DNA of 64,000 nucleotides from Malania oleifera. Lineage: Eukaryota > Streptophyta > Magnoliopsida > Santalales > Ximeniaceae. Below, piece after piece: positions 35,838 to 46,526 of this stretch; the first letter of the stretch is position 1; each line of letters opens with the position of its first letter. The notes under the pieces were generated by a model, which saw nothing but the letters and a program-made list of their open reading frames with translations, had not been told where the DNA came from and made no database searches. The translations under genes and the position numbers were made by a program. The stretch covers positions 61,623,040-61,687,039 of the forward strand of contig NC_080419.1 of NCBI RefSeq assembly GCF_029873635.1, read 5' to 3'.

Positions 35838-38204
35838 TGTAATGACTTGAAAATTAAAACTATTAAAATAATTAGGAAGTATAATAAATGAAATGGATTA
35901 ACGGATAAAAAGGAAAAAGGAAAGATTTTAGAAGAAGGAACAACAGGCCTCGTCGATGAATGTTTTGTCTTCGTCGACGAGTGTCCTTATAGAGATCGTG
36001 GACAAACTCCAGTCCTTCGTTGACGAAGAAATCCAAAGAGTGTAATTTCAAACTTTGAATTTTGTCGACGAATGTATCTTCTCATCGATGAAGTCTCTTC
36101 AGTGGTTTTTTGACGAACTCTTTCTTCTGGTCAACGAATCCATGTGGCAGCAGCGTTTATAAAAGGATCCAAGGTTGCTTCCACATGAAGAATTCAGAAA
36201 AATCTCATTTTCTCTCTCTAAAAATTGCCTCCTCTGCATTCTCTCTTCAAATCTAGCCCGGATTCAGCCCAAATCGCTGAACGGAAGCCGCTACGGTGTT
36301 CTAGGGAGGATTCTCTACACATCCAGTGAAGCAGATTTCTAAACTGGGCTATTCAAGAGTAGTCCGAAGTTGAGGTAAGGGCTGGGTTTCTTAATTTTGA
36401 TGGTTTTGAATGCTTATTTGAGGTTTTATAAGTTAATAAACTATTGAAATAATGGGTTGTTTGGGGTATATCAGACTAAACTAGGGTTTTGATTCAGGAT
36501 CTAAGTTTATGTCGCAGGTATCGGTTCTAAAATCCTGCCGGCGTAGTTCAGAAGTTAGGTAAAGGGAAAAATATATATTAAACCAATATTTTTATGAATT
36601 TAATGGAAAATTAATTGTGTTATATGTACGTGTATATGTTTCGGTATAGGTTTAAAATGCCAACCATTTAAATTATGTTTTTTCTGAGTTTAGGGTTGTT
36701 TATTAGATACGTATATGCGAAAATGAACTGATGAAAGTGGAAAATATTTTCAAGATAATAATGTCAGAAATGAAAGATATTTTCAGTATATAAACATTAA
36801 ATGTTGGTTGGCTTATTTTATAGGTAATATATGAATTTTACTATTAAATTGTGTGACATAAGTAAAATAGGAAATTCTATGTTGAATTATGTTAAATGTA
36901 TGAGATGCAGGCTAAGTAAGTAAAACATTAAGAATGAAATATGATATGAACCATGTTGCTTGTGTATGTTAATGCTACCATGTAAATGTATGACAACTGA
37001 AAGCCGTGTTAACAGATTTTAGCGCATTTCTATGTGGACTAACCAATGACAGCTAAAAGGAGTTGTGTTAGTAGATTTTAGCACATTCCTATGTGGATTA
37101 ACTGATGACGGCTAAAAAGCAGTTGTAGTACAAATGAATGAAATGAAAATGGAATGAACAAGCAATGAAATGACAATGGAATGAAATGTGAACGATGTAA
37201 ATGGGAAAGAGTCACTTAAAGTGAAATGCAATGCAATGTTTAAGTTATGAACATGAACAAATGTGAATGGTTGAATAATGACAGAAAAAATAATGTATTA
37301 TGATATTAGAAGTAACTGTGCTCGTAAAACATGTTACGATTGGGCGGGGCGTACTTTTCGCCTGAGGGCTTGTTGAGAACTTCAGATGTGGTAGTAGCTG
37401 CATAATGTACTAGGGCAAAGGGAACCTACTTGTATGGGTGGGTAGATTTCCCTATCCTTGGGGTCTTCGCTGGTAAACCTTTGTTTGAACTGTATGAGTA
37501 CGAGATCAATCTAATACTTAGGGGCTTACTGAGTAAGGTGAGTGCCCTAGTATGCTTCAGCAACGACCCTATGGTTGCCCAAATATTAGAGTAGAGGGGT
37601 GCTACTTATATGGGCGGGTAATCATCCCTATCCTTGGGTAATCTCGTGGGTTAAATCTTTTACACGTGTTTGGTTAGACTCAGAGAATGGTTTCAGTGTT
37701 TATGATAACGTTTTGCAAATGTTATTAAAATTATATTTATAAATCTCATGTTAGCCACCCGCTATTTTAATATAATGTATATTCCCTTACTGAGATGTGT
37801 CTCACCCAAATATGAATACTTCTTTTTCAGGACATCCTCAAAGTCGGGCTTAGAGAGCTCGAGGGTTTATAGCATTTTTGAGGATTATAAAGAAAAATGG
37901 TATATTTTGATAATACTATTGCGTGTATAAAGTTTAAGTTTATGTTTTTATATTTTAAGTCTGCTGAGAAAGGAATGATTATGAATACTGGTTTTGTGGA
38001 TTAAGTTTTTGGAGGTATGTAGATTTGTGAATATAGGTGGATGAATGGTTAATATGGATTATAGTTAGAAATAGTAAACTCTGGTATTATATTTATGGAG
38101 ATTATGTTTATGTTTTTCGCTGCGTATATGGTATATATTATGTATTATCAAAATTTAATCAGGAATAACGCTTCGGACCGAGTTTAAGGGTTCGGGGCAT
38201 TACA
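35838..38204 (+). repeat. 5' LTR of truncated gypsy
   Basis: 2367 bp, TG...CA. Inner features include two nearly equal units around 37010-37120 (gttagtagattttagcRcattYctatgtgga) and pairs of gggcgggta/tatccttgggg blocks at 37430-37640. Confidence 0.8.
35940..36170 (+). promoter_or_regulatory. LTR promoter: CpG-palindrome array and TATA
   Basis: About eight copies or near-copies of TCGTCGACGA in 35945-36145 (for example cttcgtcgacgag near 35970) precede TTTATAAAAGG at about 36156-36166. Confidence 0.55.
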
Positions 38205-38206
38205 TT

Positions 38207-38218
38207 TGGTGTCAGAGC
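38207..38218 (+). other. Primer binding site of truncated gypsy
   Basis: TGGTGTCAGAGC two bases after the LTR end, a tRNA-Met PBS variant. Confidence 0.8.
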
Positions 38219-38560
38219 AATGATTTTGGGATTATATTTTGAGGATTTAGGGATGATTTATTCTAGAGTATAGGAGTCAGTTAGGCTAAGGATATTAGAT
38301 GGAAAGGTTAGATTAGGTTTAGGGAAGTATAAGATTTTGTCTTATAGCTTGGAGGCAGAAATCCCTTGGCGGACTTCTGTGATTTTCTGATTTAGTCTAC
38401 AGTTTCAGAAAACCACGACAAATCCATCGACGATGATGTTTCTTAGCCGTGAGACTGGTTCTTATATGGAGATTTTGGATTTTTATTGGATTTAATTTAA
38501 TGATTATGTCATTTGGAGTTATGATAAGAAATTCTTATATCTTCTCTATCCTTTTTTAGG

Positions 38561-39072
38561 ATGGTTTTTGGAGATGAGAATGTAGAGGTTGAAGAAAGGG
38601 AAGGTTTTGATACTTCCAGTGAAGTGCTGCGGGGTATAGCCCGACAGGTTAAGGCAGAGATGAAAAATGATTCTAAAGAACAAAACTGTCCATCTGCAGG
38701 TCAGGGCTGCTGCATTAAGGAGTTTATGAGGATGAACCCTCCTGCCTTTGTAGAAGGACCTGATCTAGTGGCTGTGGAGAATTAGGTATAGGAAATAGAA
38801 GAGATCATGGTTGTACTCTACTGCACGGACGAACAGAAGGTCAGTTATGCTGCTTTCAAGATGATTGGAGAGGCAAAGCGTTGGTGGCTTTCTGCAAAGC
38901 TACTAGAGGATTAGAAGCTGGTAAAGATAACTCTTACCTAGGAGAGATTCAAGGAGCTGTTCTTTAACAGATATTTTCCTTCATCTGTTAGAGAAGAAAA
39001 GTTTGAGGAGTTCACTAATTTGACCCAAGGGAATATGACGGTTGCGGAGTATGCGACTAAATTTGTGGAATC
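38561..39072 (+). pseudogene. Partial gypsy gag
   Basis: MVFGDENVEVEEREGF opens the frame. FMRMNPPAFVEGPD, then after a stop [40 protein letters not shown] and [12 protein letters not shown] follow, all gypsy gag landmarks. It is cut at 39072 without a zinc knuckle. Confidence 0.85.
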
Positions 39073-39660
39073 TCCACTTCAAACACCGCTGCTCCTGCTA
39101 TTTTCCTACTTAGTGCATCAGCCACCACGTTTGCTTTCCATGGATGATAGTTGATAATACAATCATAATCCTTGATAAGCTCCAACCATCCTCTCTATCG
39201 CATATTTAAATCTTTCTGAGTGAAAAAATACTTTAAACTTTTATGATCAGTGAAAATCTAACATTTCCCGCCATAAAGATAGTGCCTCTAGATTTTTAGA
39301 GCATACACCACCACTACTAATTCTAGATCATGCACAGGGTAGTTTTTCTCATATTCTTTAAGTTGTCTGGATGCATAAGCGATGACTCTCCCATGCTGCA
39401 TCAACACACACCTAAGCCTACTCTATGATCACTGTATATGACAAAACCATCCTCTCCTGATGGAACAACTAACACCAAGGCAGTGACCAACTGGTACTTC
39501 AACTCCTGGAAGCTTTGCTTACATTCTTCAGATCATTCAAACCTCGCGTTCTTCCTCATAAGCCATGTCAAGGGACCTGATAGTTTGGAAAAACCATCTA
39601 CAAAGCGCCGGTAATACCCTGCCAAACCTACAAAGCTCCTGACCTCTTGAACATTTCTTG
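39073..39660 (-). pseudogene. Gypsy RNase H (left end cut by insertion)
   Basis: Begins after [20 protein letters not shown] and continues through [12 protein letters not shown] to [16 protein letters not shown]. The frame is cut at 39073 by the plus-strand gypsy fragment and picks up at 35837 with PTLQKRVKAA. Confidence 0.85.
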
Positions 39661-40440
39661 GCCTTACCTAATCTACCATTGCCTCTATCTTGCCTAGGTC
39701 AACAAATATACCATCCCCGGAGATCACATGCCACAGAAAGGTAGCCTGTCTCAACCAAAATTCACATTTCTTGAATTTTGCATATAGCTTTTTTTCCCTT
39801 AATACATGCAACACCAGCCTCAAATGATGCTCATGTTCCTCAAAGCCCTTTGAGTGGACCAGTATATCATCTATAAAAACCACAACAAACTAATCCAGAA
39901 ATTGATGGAACACTCGATTCATCAGGTCCATAAACACTGTCGGTGAATTCATTAGACCAAATGGCATAACGAAAAACTCATAGTGCCCATATCTAGTCCT
40001 GAAAGTTGCCTTCAATGTCCTCCACTTTAACTTTCACTTGATGATAACCTGACCTAAGGTCGATCTTGGAGTAGACTTAAGTCCCCTGGAGCTGATCAAA
40101 TAGATCATCAATTTCGAGAAGATGATATTTATTCTTTATCGTCACTTTATTTATCTCTCTATAATCAATGCACATCCTCATGATCCCATCTTTATTTTTT
40201 ATGAACAAGACTGGAGCCCCCTAGGGTGACACGCTGAGCTTGATAAAACCTTTATCTAATAACTCCTGTAGCTGGTCTTTAATTTCTTTTAATTCAGCTG
40301 GAGTCATTCTGTAAAGCTCTTTAGATATCGATGTCGTACTTGGAAGCAGATCAATTGCAAATTCCACCTCCTGATCTGGTGGTAAGCCAGGCAACTCCTC
40401 TAGAAAGACGTTTGAAAATTCTCTAACCACTGGAATGTCG
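39661..40440 (-). pseudogene. Gypsy reverse transcriptase
   Basis: Minus frames give [52 protein letters not shown] and [19 protein letters not shown]. The FIDD catalytic box is intact, but stops and shifts occur at about 40220, 40080 and 39890. Confidence 0.9.
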
Positions 40441-40599
40441 ACCTATTTCAATTCCTCTTTTGGCAGTTCCTTTATGTAGGCAACATATCCCTGACAATCA
40501 CCCTAAAGTAGCCTCCTCGCCTAAATAGTTGACACCAACTGTGGCGAGGCGCGCACACGCGACCCCATAAATCTGAATTCCTCTTCTCCCGGGGGTTTG

Positions 40600-40899
40600 A
40601 AGATCACCTCTTTCTAATGATAATCAATGCTGGCATAATTAGCCGTTAGCCAATCCATACCCAAAATAACGTCTAACCCTTGTATATCTAATACCACAAG
40701 GCCGACTAGTAATATTTTCTCCTGAATGCCCACTAGATAGTTTTTAAGTACCTTCCTACATCTCATCACTGATCCAGTCAGCGTAGCTACAAACAACTCA
40801 ATATCTAGGAACAGTGTCTTAAATCTAGATAATCTAACATATCCCGATGACACAAACGAGTGAGTGACTCCTGAATTAAACAAAACAACAATTTTATAT
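40600..40899 (-). pseudogene. Gypsy aspartic protease
   Basis: It reads VLFNSGVTHSFVS where the active site should be DSGATHSF, so the catalytic Asp is replaced by Asn. The tail IQGLDVILGMDWLTANYASI is well kept. It is separated from gag by the solo LTR. Confidence 0.85.
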
Positions 40900-40984
40900 T
40901 GTAACAACCCGAAAAATAATGGTTTTTAAATAATGAAGAGGGGGGAAATGGAAACAGAAACAGAAACAGAAGGAAGCAGTAGGC

Positions 40985-41245
40985 TTCATCAACGATATTG
41001 TACTTTGGATGGAATAACCTGGAAGTAACACACAGGGCCTTGTTGACGAACACAGAGAGCTTGTCGACGAGTGCATAAGGGGACCTCGTCGACAAAGCCC
41101 AGCCTCGTCGATGAGAAGATATCGAGAAGGGTTTTTGGGACAGTTTGAAATTCGTCGACAAGGGAGGAAGTTCGTCGATGAAATTATTAAAGGACTCGTC
41201 GACAAGGTGACATGTCTCATCGACGAATCCGGCTCTATAAATAGT
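40985..41245 (+). promoter_or_regulatory. LTR promoter: densest CpG-palindrome array, with TATA
   Basis: About nine units of TCGTCGACGA type in about 240 bp (such as cttgtcgacgagtg near 41060 and actcgtcgacaagg near 41196), then CTATAAATAG at 41233-41242. Confidence 0.6.
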
Positions 41246-41809
41246 GAAAACTCAAATTTTTGATGAAAAATTGGCGTAAGAAACCTCCTTTTTTTCTCTC
41301 TACGCCCCTCTCCCCTTCTCTCTTCGATTATGACTTTGTTTCTTGCCGGATTGAAGATCTGAGGCCACCACGATGCTCCTGGCGAAGTTCTCTGCAAGTT
41401 TGCCAGAGCTAATCGTGGGGGAAGTCGGTTTGAAAATCATCCCAAATTCAGGGTAAGGTATTTTTTTAGATTATGCCTTCCTTGCAGTTATAAGAAATAT
41501 TGTAGGCAAGAAAATACTGATGTTTTGTTTTGGGGGATGTTATTTTCAGGGTGTTGAGTGGAGAACCTTGCGGGTGTAGGGCTAGATATCAGTGAGAGGC
41601 TTTTCAGATTTAAGGTAAGGGAAATATGTTATCCTAGGAGTTTTACAATATTATCAGAGATTCTACATATATGTATATACTAGCTTATTACTCAATTTTT
41701 ATTGAATGAGTTTTAAATACTTGCGTGGCCTGAGTAGATATGTATTTGATGAAGAACTTATATAGTTTCTATAGTATATCGTACTATACAGAATACACAG
41801 ATATAGACA

Positions 41810-42060
41810 GTATATTATAGATATTTATTCAGAAAAGTATATTACATTTTTACTCCGATCAGTATGTTTTAGTTTTATACAGATCAGTATATTACAGATA
41901 TTTATTCAGAAAAGTATATTACAGTTTTACTCAGATCAGTATGTTATAGTTTTATATAGATTAGTATATTACAAATATTTATTCAGAATAGTATATTACG
42001 ATTTTACTCAGATCAATATACTACAGCTTTATTCAAAATAGTATATACAGTATTTATAGT
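41810..42060. repeat. Minisatellite in solo LTR, about 70-bp unit, about three copies
   Basis: Repeats of cagatcagtatRttAcag, atatttattcagaaaagtat and tttactcagatc. Not found in the related LTR 23786-25851. Confidence 0.8.
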
Positions 42061-42245
42061 ATGCCATGTTTCCTATTACCATAACATACAGAGTATACAG
42101 ACAGAGTATATAGACAGAGTATACAGACAGATATATAGAGATAGCATCAAGATGCTACAGATACAACATACAAAGAATTACAGTATTTACGGTACAAAAG
42201 ATAGCATTATGGTAATTTTGGAAACATGATAAAAACAGTAAAAGA

Positions 42246-42246
<1 letters not shown>

Positions 42247-42283
<37 letters not shown>
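42247..42283. repeat. (TA)n microsatellite
   Basis: Uninterrupted ta dinucleotides within the solo LTR; a second run lies at 43163-43198, near the LTR 3' end. Confidence 0.95.
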
Positions 42284-42286
<3 letters not shown>

Positions 42287-43157
42287 ATTAGATCCCTGAG
42301 GAATGATTACAGACAGATACAGATAAAGAATATAGAGCATGGTATCGTTGCTAGATACAGATAGAGTGCAACCACATATCTGAGATAGTGTGTGGGTACC
42401 GTCAACCGTGCTCGGAGAGTATGCAGCTCCCCAGTTCACTGGGTTAAGGGGGCCAGTTTGACGAGGTAGTAGCCAGTCCTGAGTCAAGGAATGGATGCAG
42501 TTTGGTCGGGTTGAGGTAGTGTAGAGTATGATGACTTATCTAGAGGGCCGGCCAGATTAAGTCCCGCCTACGGGCCGCACAACCCTGTCATGAGGGGTCA
42601 AATCATGACATACAGAGTTCCATGGATAAAACACAGTTATATATATGTATACAGTTTTATAGTATCTAATGAGTATAGTATGATATTAGCAGTATGAAAA
42701 GTAGAAAATATAGATGATACAATTATATTTTAAATTGTGAAAATGATGGACATGCTTTATAGATTTACTATTTCATTATAGTTCAGTTGTTATTTTAACA
42801 GTATGCAACTTAGTCGCCACACACTAGTAATAACATATTTCCACTTACTGAGCGTCGACTCACCCCATGACTTTAACATTTTTTAGGTGAGCCAGCTAGG
42901 TGAGCTAACCAAGCTCGTGGATAGAGAGTTTATTTGATTACTTTGAATTAGAGGGTAAGTTTGTGCAGGGTTTTTTGTTTTGGGACAGATATTTTGGAGA
43001 GAAATGTATTATATAGTATGGTTTGGAAATACAGATCCCTGGTATTGTATGATGTGTATGGATGTATGGATTACATTTCCGCTGCATAGGTATGATTTGA
43101 TATTCAGATTTATTCCGGTGCCTTCTGAGGCTCGAGTTCCATAGCAGGGGGTATTAG

Positions 43158-43201
<44 letters not shown>

Positions 43202-43230
43202 GATGTAAATTTTGAGGTCGTCACATATAT

Positions 43231-44300
43231 GGTAAATCAATAAGTGTACTTATAATAATGTATCCGGAAACCTCGGCATCTCCTGACGTCAAATCATAAA
43301 CAGTTGTCAGGGCTACATTCTTCTACTGGCCTCCACGAGGTGCTTGATAATCGCCCTAGAATGGTCTGGGAGCTGGTGCCTGGGTTAGCGGTCCTGGGCA
43401 TACTCATGCCATATGGTCGAGTCTCCCACAACGATAGCAGACGTCTCTCCCTACTCGACACTCTCCCAGATGTTTCTTCCTGCACGTCTGACACATAGAG
43501 TAGGTCTGTGCACCCTGATTCTCACGAGGTTCCGTCATCTGCCTCTGACCTCCACTACAATGGTCTCTTCTCCATGGGCCTCGACTGAGACTCGCTTGGA
43601 AACCCTGAGGCGTAGGTCTCTTCCTCTGACTCTAAGCTGCAGTACCTCTCTACATGTCACTCTCAATAATCGTAGCTCTATCCACAACCTTCGCGAATGT
43701 TTGAGCCCGAAAGCCAATAACCTGCTCAAACAAATTCTGTCTTAGGCCTTCCTCAAACTTTCTCGCCTTCTTCTCCTCATCCAGTGCCAAATGTGGAGCA
43801 AATCATGACAACTCTATGAAGCGAGCTGCATATTGTTGTACTGTCAACTGTTCCTGAGTCAAATGTAAGAATTCGACTGTCTTCGCTCTCCTAACGGTGG
43901 CGGGGAAGTACCGATCGAAGAATAACTCTTGAAAATGGCTCCACGTTACCGCTACTAGATCAGGCCTTTGCTCCTTAATCAACTTCGCCGATCTTTACCA
44001 GCGTTTTTCCTCCCCAGTTAGTTTGAATGTCGTAAATACTACTTTCTGTTCGTCCGTGCATGGAAGCACTGCCAACATATCCTCAATGTCATGAACCCAG
44101 TTCTCAGCTGCTAAAGGGCTCGCTCCTCCAAAAAATGACGGAGGTCTCATCTGCGTAAACTGCTCGATCGTGTAGCTACACTCCCCTGGCCATCTTAGCC
44201 ATCACCTACTGGGTGACGCTGCACAATATCGCATTGGAATCTCTATCCCCCCCATACTGGAAGGTTCTGCTCCGTCACCTCCAGCATTTGTACTATTGCT
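43231..44300 (-). pseudogene. Gypsy gag
   Basis: The minus strand reads MRPPSFFGGASPLAAENWV, then EQKVVFTTFKLTGE, FQELFFDRYFPATVRRAK and FIELS with stops. A zinc knuckle follows at about 43395-43445: CYRCGRLDHMAWHE, with the last Cys of CX2CX4HX4C lost. It ends at the solo LTR. Confidence 0.85.
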
Positions 44301-44624
44301 CCCTTGGTCTATCTTGAAAAGGCAAAGAACATAATTTAAGGACCCTATCTCCTATACAGATCTAATTTATTTTATTTAACTCAAATCTCATGTTCACAAT
44401 TAACTACCCTCCCTGATCTTAACTCAGAATTTAATCTTGCAACCTAGACACACAACCAAACAATAGTTTACTATGGATTTCTTGAAATCGTCACCCCAGC
44501 AAAGACATAGAAACTATTACGGAAATCCTTTATCCAGACCACAAAACGAAACCTCAAATTCTTTTTCCTATACTCTGGTATTGTTTCCGCTGCACTCTAA
44601 AGTCTATAGAACCTAGCAACCTAG

Positions 44625-44636
44625 GCTCTGATACCA
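44625..44636 (-). other. Primer binding site of gypsy 32142-46521
   Basis: The minus strand reads TGGTATCAGAGC three bases from the LTR end, complementary to initiator tRNA-Met. Confidence 0.9.
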
Positions 44637-44639
44637 AAT

Positions 44640-46521
44640 TGTAACGACTTGATTTATATATATATATATATAAACAGTAAAATTTCACTGCTCTAATACC
44701 TTCTATTATAAACCATAACATCATCACGGACTAGGTAGGGACCGTGAAACCTATATATCCATATACTACCTACGCAGCGGAAAGCAAGAAGCAAATAACC
44801 CCATCAAATATATACAATACTAGAGAGTCAGTATCTCTCCAAAATATACTTACATAACCATTCCCAAAATACCCTCACCTGAACCTAGGGACTACTCAAA
44901 AGTGATTTCCCAAAATACTTACCCTCCAAACAAGATAGTACAAGGTCCCCTCTATCTGAGTGCTTGATCTGCACGCTTACCTAGATCACCTGAAAAGTGG
45001 TAAATTACTGGGATGAGACAACTTTCAGTAAAGTGAAATATGCTATTACCAAAGTGTGGCAGATGAGTTACATATGTAAATTATACCGATAAAAATTCTG
45101 AAACTGAGTTAACTGATAAAACAATTTATATTGCAACACACACCTATATAGTTTAAAATACAATTGTGTTAACTGAACTTTCTACTTATTCATACTGCTA
45201 ATACTATAATATATCCATTGTTTACTATAAATCTATATACATATAAATAATTGTGATAATACCCTGGAAAACTATACGTCATGATTTAACCCCTCATAAC
45301 AGGATTTTGCGGGCCCGTGGGTGGGACTTAACACTGGTTGGCTGATTAGGATAAGTCAACTGAACTCTGAAAGACAGATCGGGCTTCTCAACCCTAACTG
45401 ATGGGGAGCCTGTCCACAACATAGGCACGATCGACTATTGAAAAATCCACATACTATATGAGTTATGTGGTTGCACTCTAAAATGAAATAGCAACGGTAC
45501 CGTGCTCTGCTGACTGAATCTGACTGAATAATTCATCAGGGTCTGATACTATATAATAGTGATATTTATAATTATCTTATTGTTTTTACCATGATTTTAG
45601 AATGACCATAATACTGTAAAACTGATCTGAATAATCTGAATTTCTGAATAACTGACTGAATATCTGAAAATCTGAAAATCTGACTGAAAATCTGAATATC
45701 ATGGTTTTGAAGTCATGATAACCTGAAAATACTATAAATCATGTTTTTGAATATTTTGTAAATTGTCTATTTATATGTATACTAGAAATTTATAATTCTG
45801 TAGAACATGTATATATATTTCATGATATTTTGAGAACTGTATAAATTCTATATTGAGTAAATATAAACTCATGCCACACACCAAATAAAACTCATGTATT
45901 AAAAATTTGTAATAATCTACATTCTGACATATTCAAAATCACACCCTGTACTCATATTCAAATGTTATTATCTTACCTAATATATTCTCCTCAGTCCAAA
46001 AATACCATATGCCTTATAAAACTTAAAATACCCAACTTGCCCAAATTTTGGGATGGTGCCCAAATTGGCCTAATCAACGATCTACTCCAGCAGACTTGAA
46101 GAGAATCTTCTCAGGAGTAGCGTAGAGGCTTCTGATTGTCAAACCGGTGGAGAACTGGGCCAAAAATCTAGAGAGAAGGAGTGGAGGACGAAGTTAGAGA
46201 GAGAGAAAAGGAGTTGCTGAAATCTGAGTTTGAGCTATTTATACAATTGGCTTCGTCAACGAGACTCGTCATTTCGTCGACGAGGTCAAGAAGGTAGTTC
46301 ATCGACGAACTCATAACCTTTGTCGATGAATTTCAAACCCTGAAATTACCCCTCTTAGTAATCTTTCGTCGACAGGACATGTGGCGTGCGACGAATCCCA
46401 TAGGGAGTTCGTTGACGAAATCGGAGGGTTCGTCGACGAATACTATTTTTTTTCCATTTTTGAATTTCCTTTCTCCCCCTTTCCTTTATTATTATTTGTT
46501 ATAATTTTCCGGGTTTCTACA
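44640..46521 (-). repeat. 5' LTR of gypsy 32142-46521
   Basis: Pairs with 32142-34131. It keeps a roughly 60-bp segment (about 44940-45000) that is replaced in the other LTR by a copied cacggaccaggt phrase, and its (ta) runs are shorter. Confidence 0.93.
46223..46442 (-). promoter_or_regulatory. LTR promoter with CpG-palindrome array (5' LTR)
   Basis: Minus TATA near 46234-46242, with about eight palindrome copies upstream, including intact TTCGTCGACGA forms near 46273 and 46430. Confidence 0.6.
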
Positions 46522-46526
46522 AAATA

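Larger units (their letters stand above)
35838..39072 (+). mobile_element. Truncated Ty3/gypsy element (5' LTR, PBS, partial gag)
   Basis: A plus-oriented LTR (35838-38204, TGTAATGACTTG to GGGGCATTACA) is followed by PBS TGGTGTCAGAGC at 38207-38218 and a gag that stops abruptly at about 39072, where the minus-strand host element resumes. No second LTR and no target duplication are visible, so the right part was lost by deletion or recombination. Confidence 0.85.
40900..43225 (+). mobile_element. Solo LTR, Ty3/gypsy type
   Basis: Starts TGTAACAACCCGAAAAATAA and ends GAGGTCGTCACA. Perfect duplication tatat at 40895-40899 and 43226-43230. It separates protease from gag of the host gypsy. It is the same broad family as the solo LTR 23786-25851 (both share gtgacatgtctc and atccggctctataaatag around the TATA box). 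Confidence 0.93.
32142..46521 (-). mobile_element. Ty3/gypsy chromovirus-type retrotransposon with two nested insertions
   Basis: LTRs at 32142-34131 and 44640-46521 are flanked by the perfect 5-bp duplication aaata (32137-32141 and 46522-46526). The minus strand has a tRNA-Met PBS beside the right LTR and a purine tract beside the left LTR. Domains in order: gag, protease, RT, RNase H, integrase and a chromovirus-like tail (34150-34560 and 34560-34850), suggesting the Tekay/Del group. It is interrupted by a solo LTR (40900-43225) and a truncated gypsy element (35838-39072), and has many stops. Confidence 0.93.

Noticed and set aside
40985..41228. TCGTCGACGA array as a CRISPR-like array or cloning-linker artefact (contains the SalI site)
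   Set aside because: Spacing is irregular, copies decay at CpG, and the same layout recurs in five LTRs at a fixed place relative to TATA.
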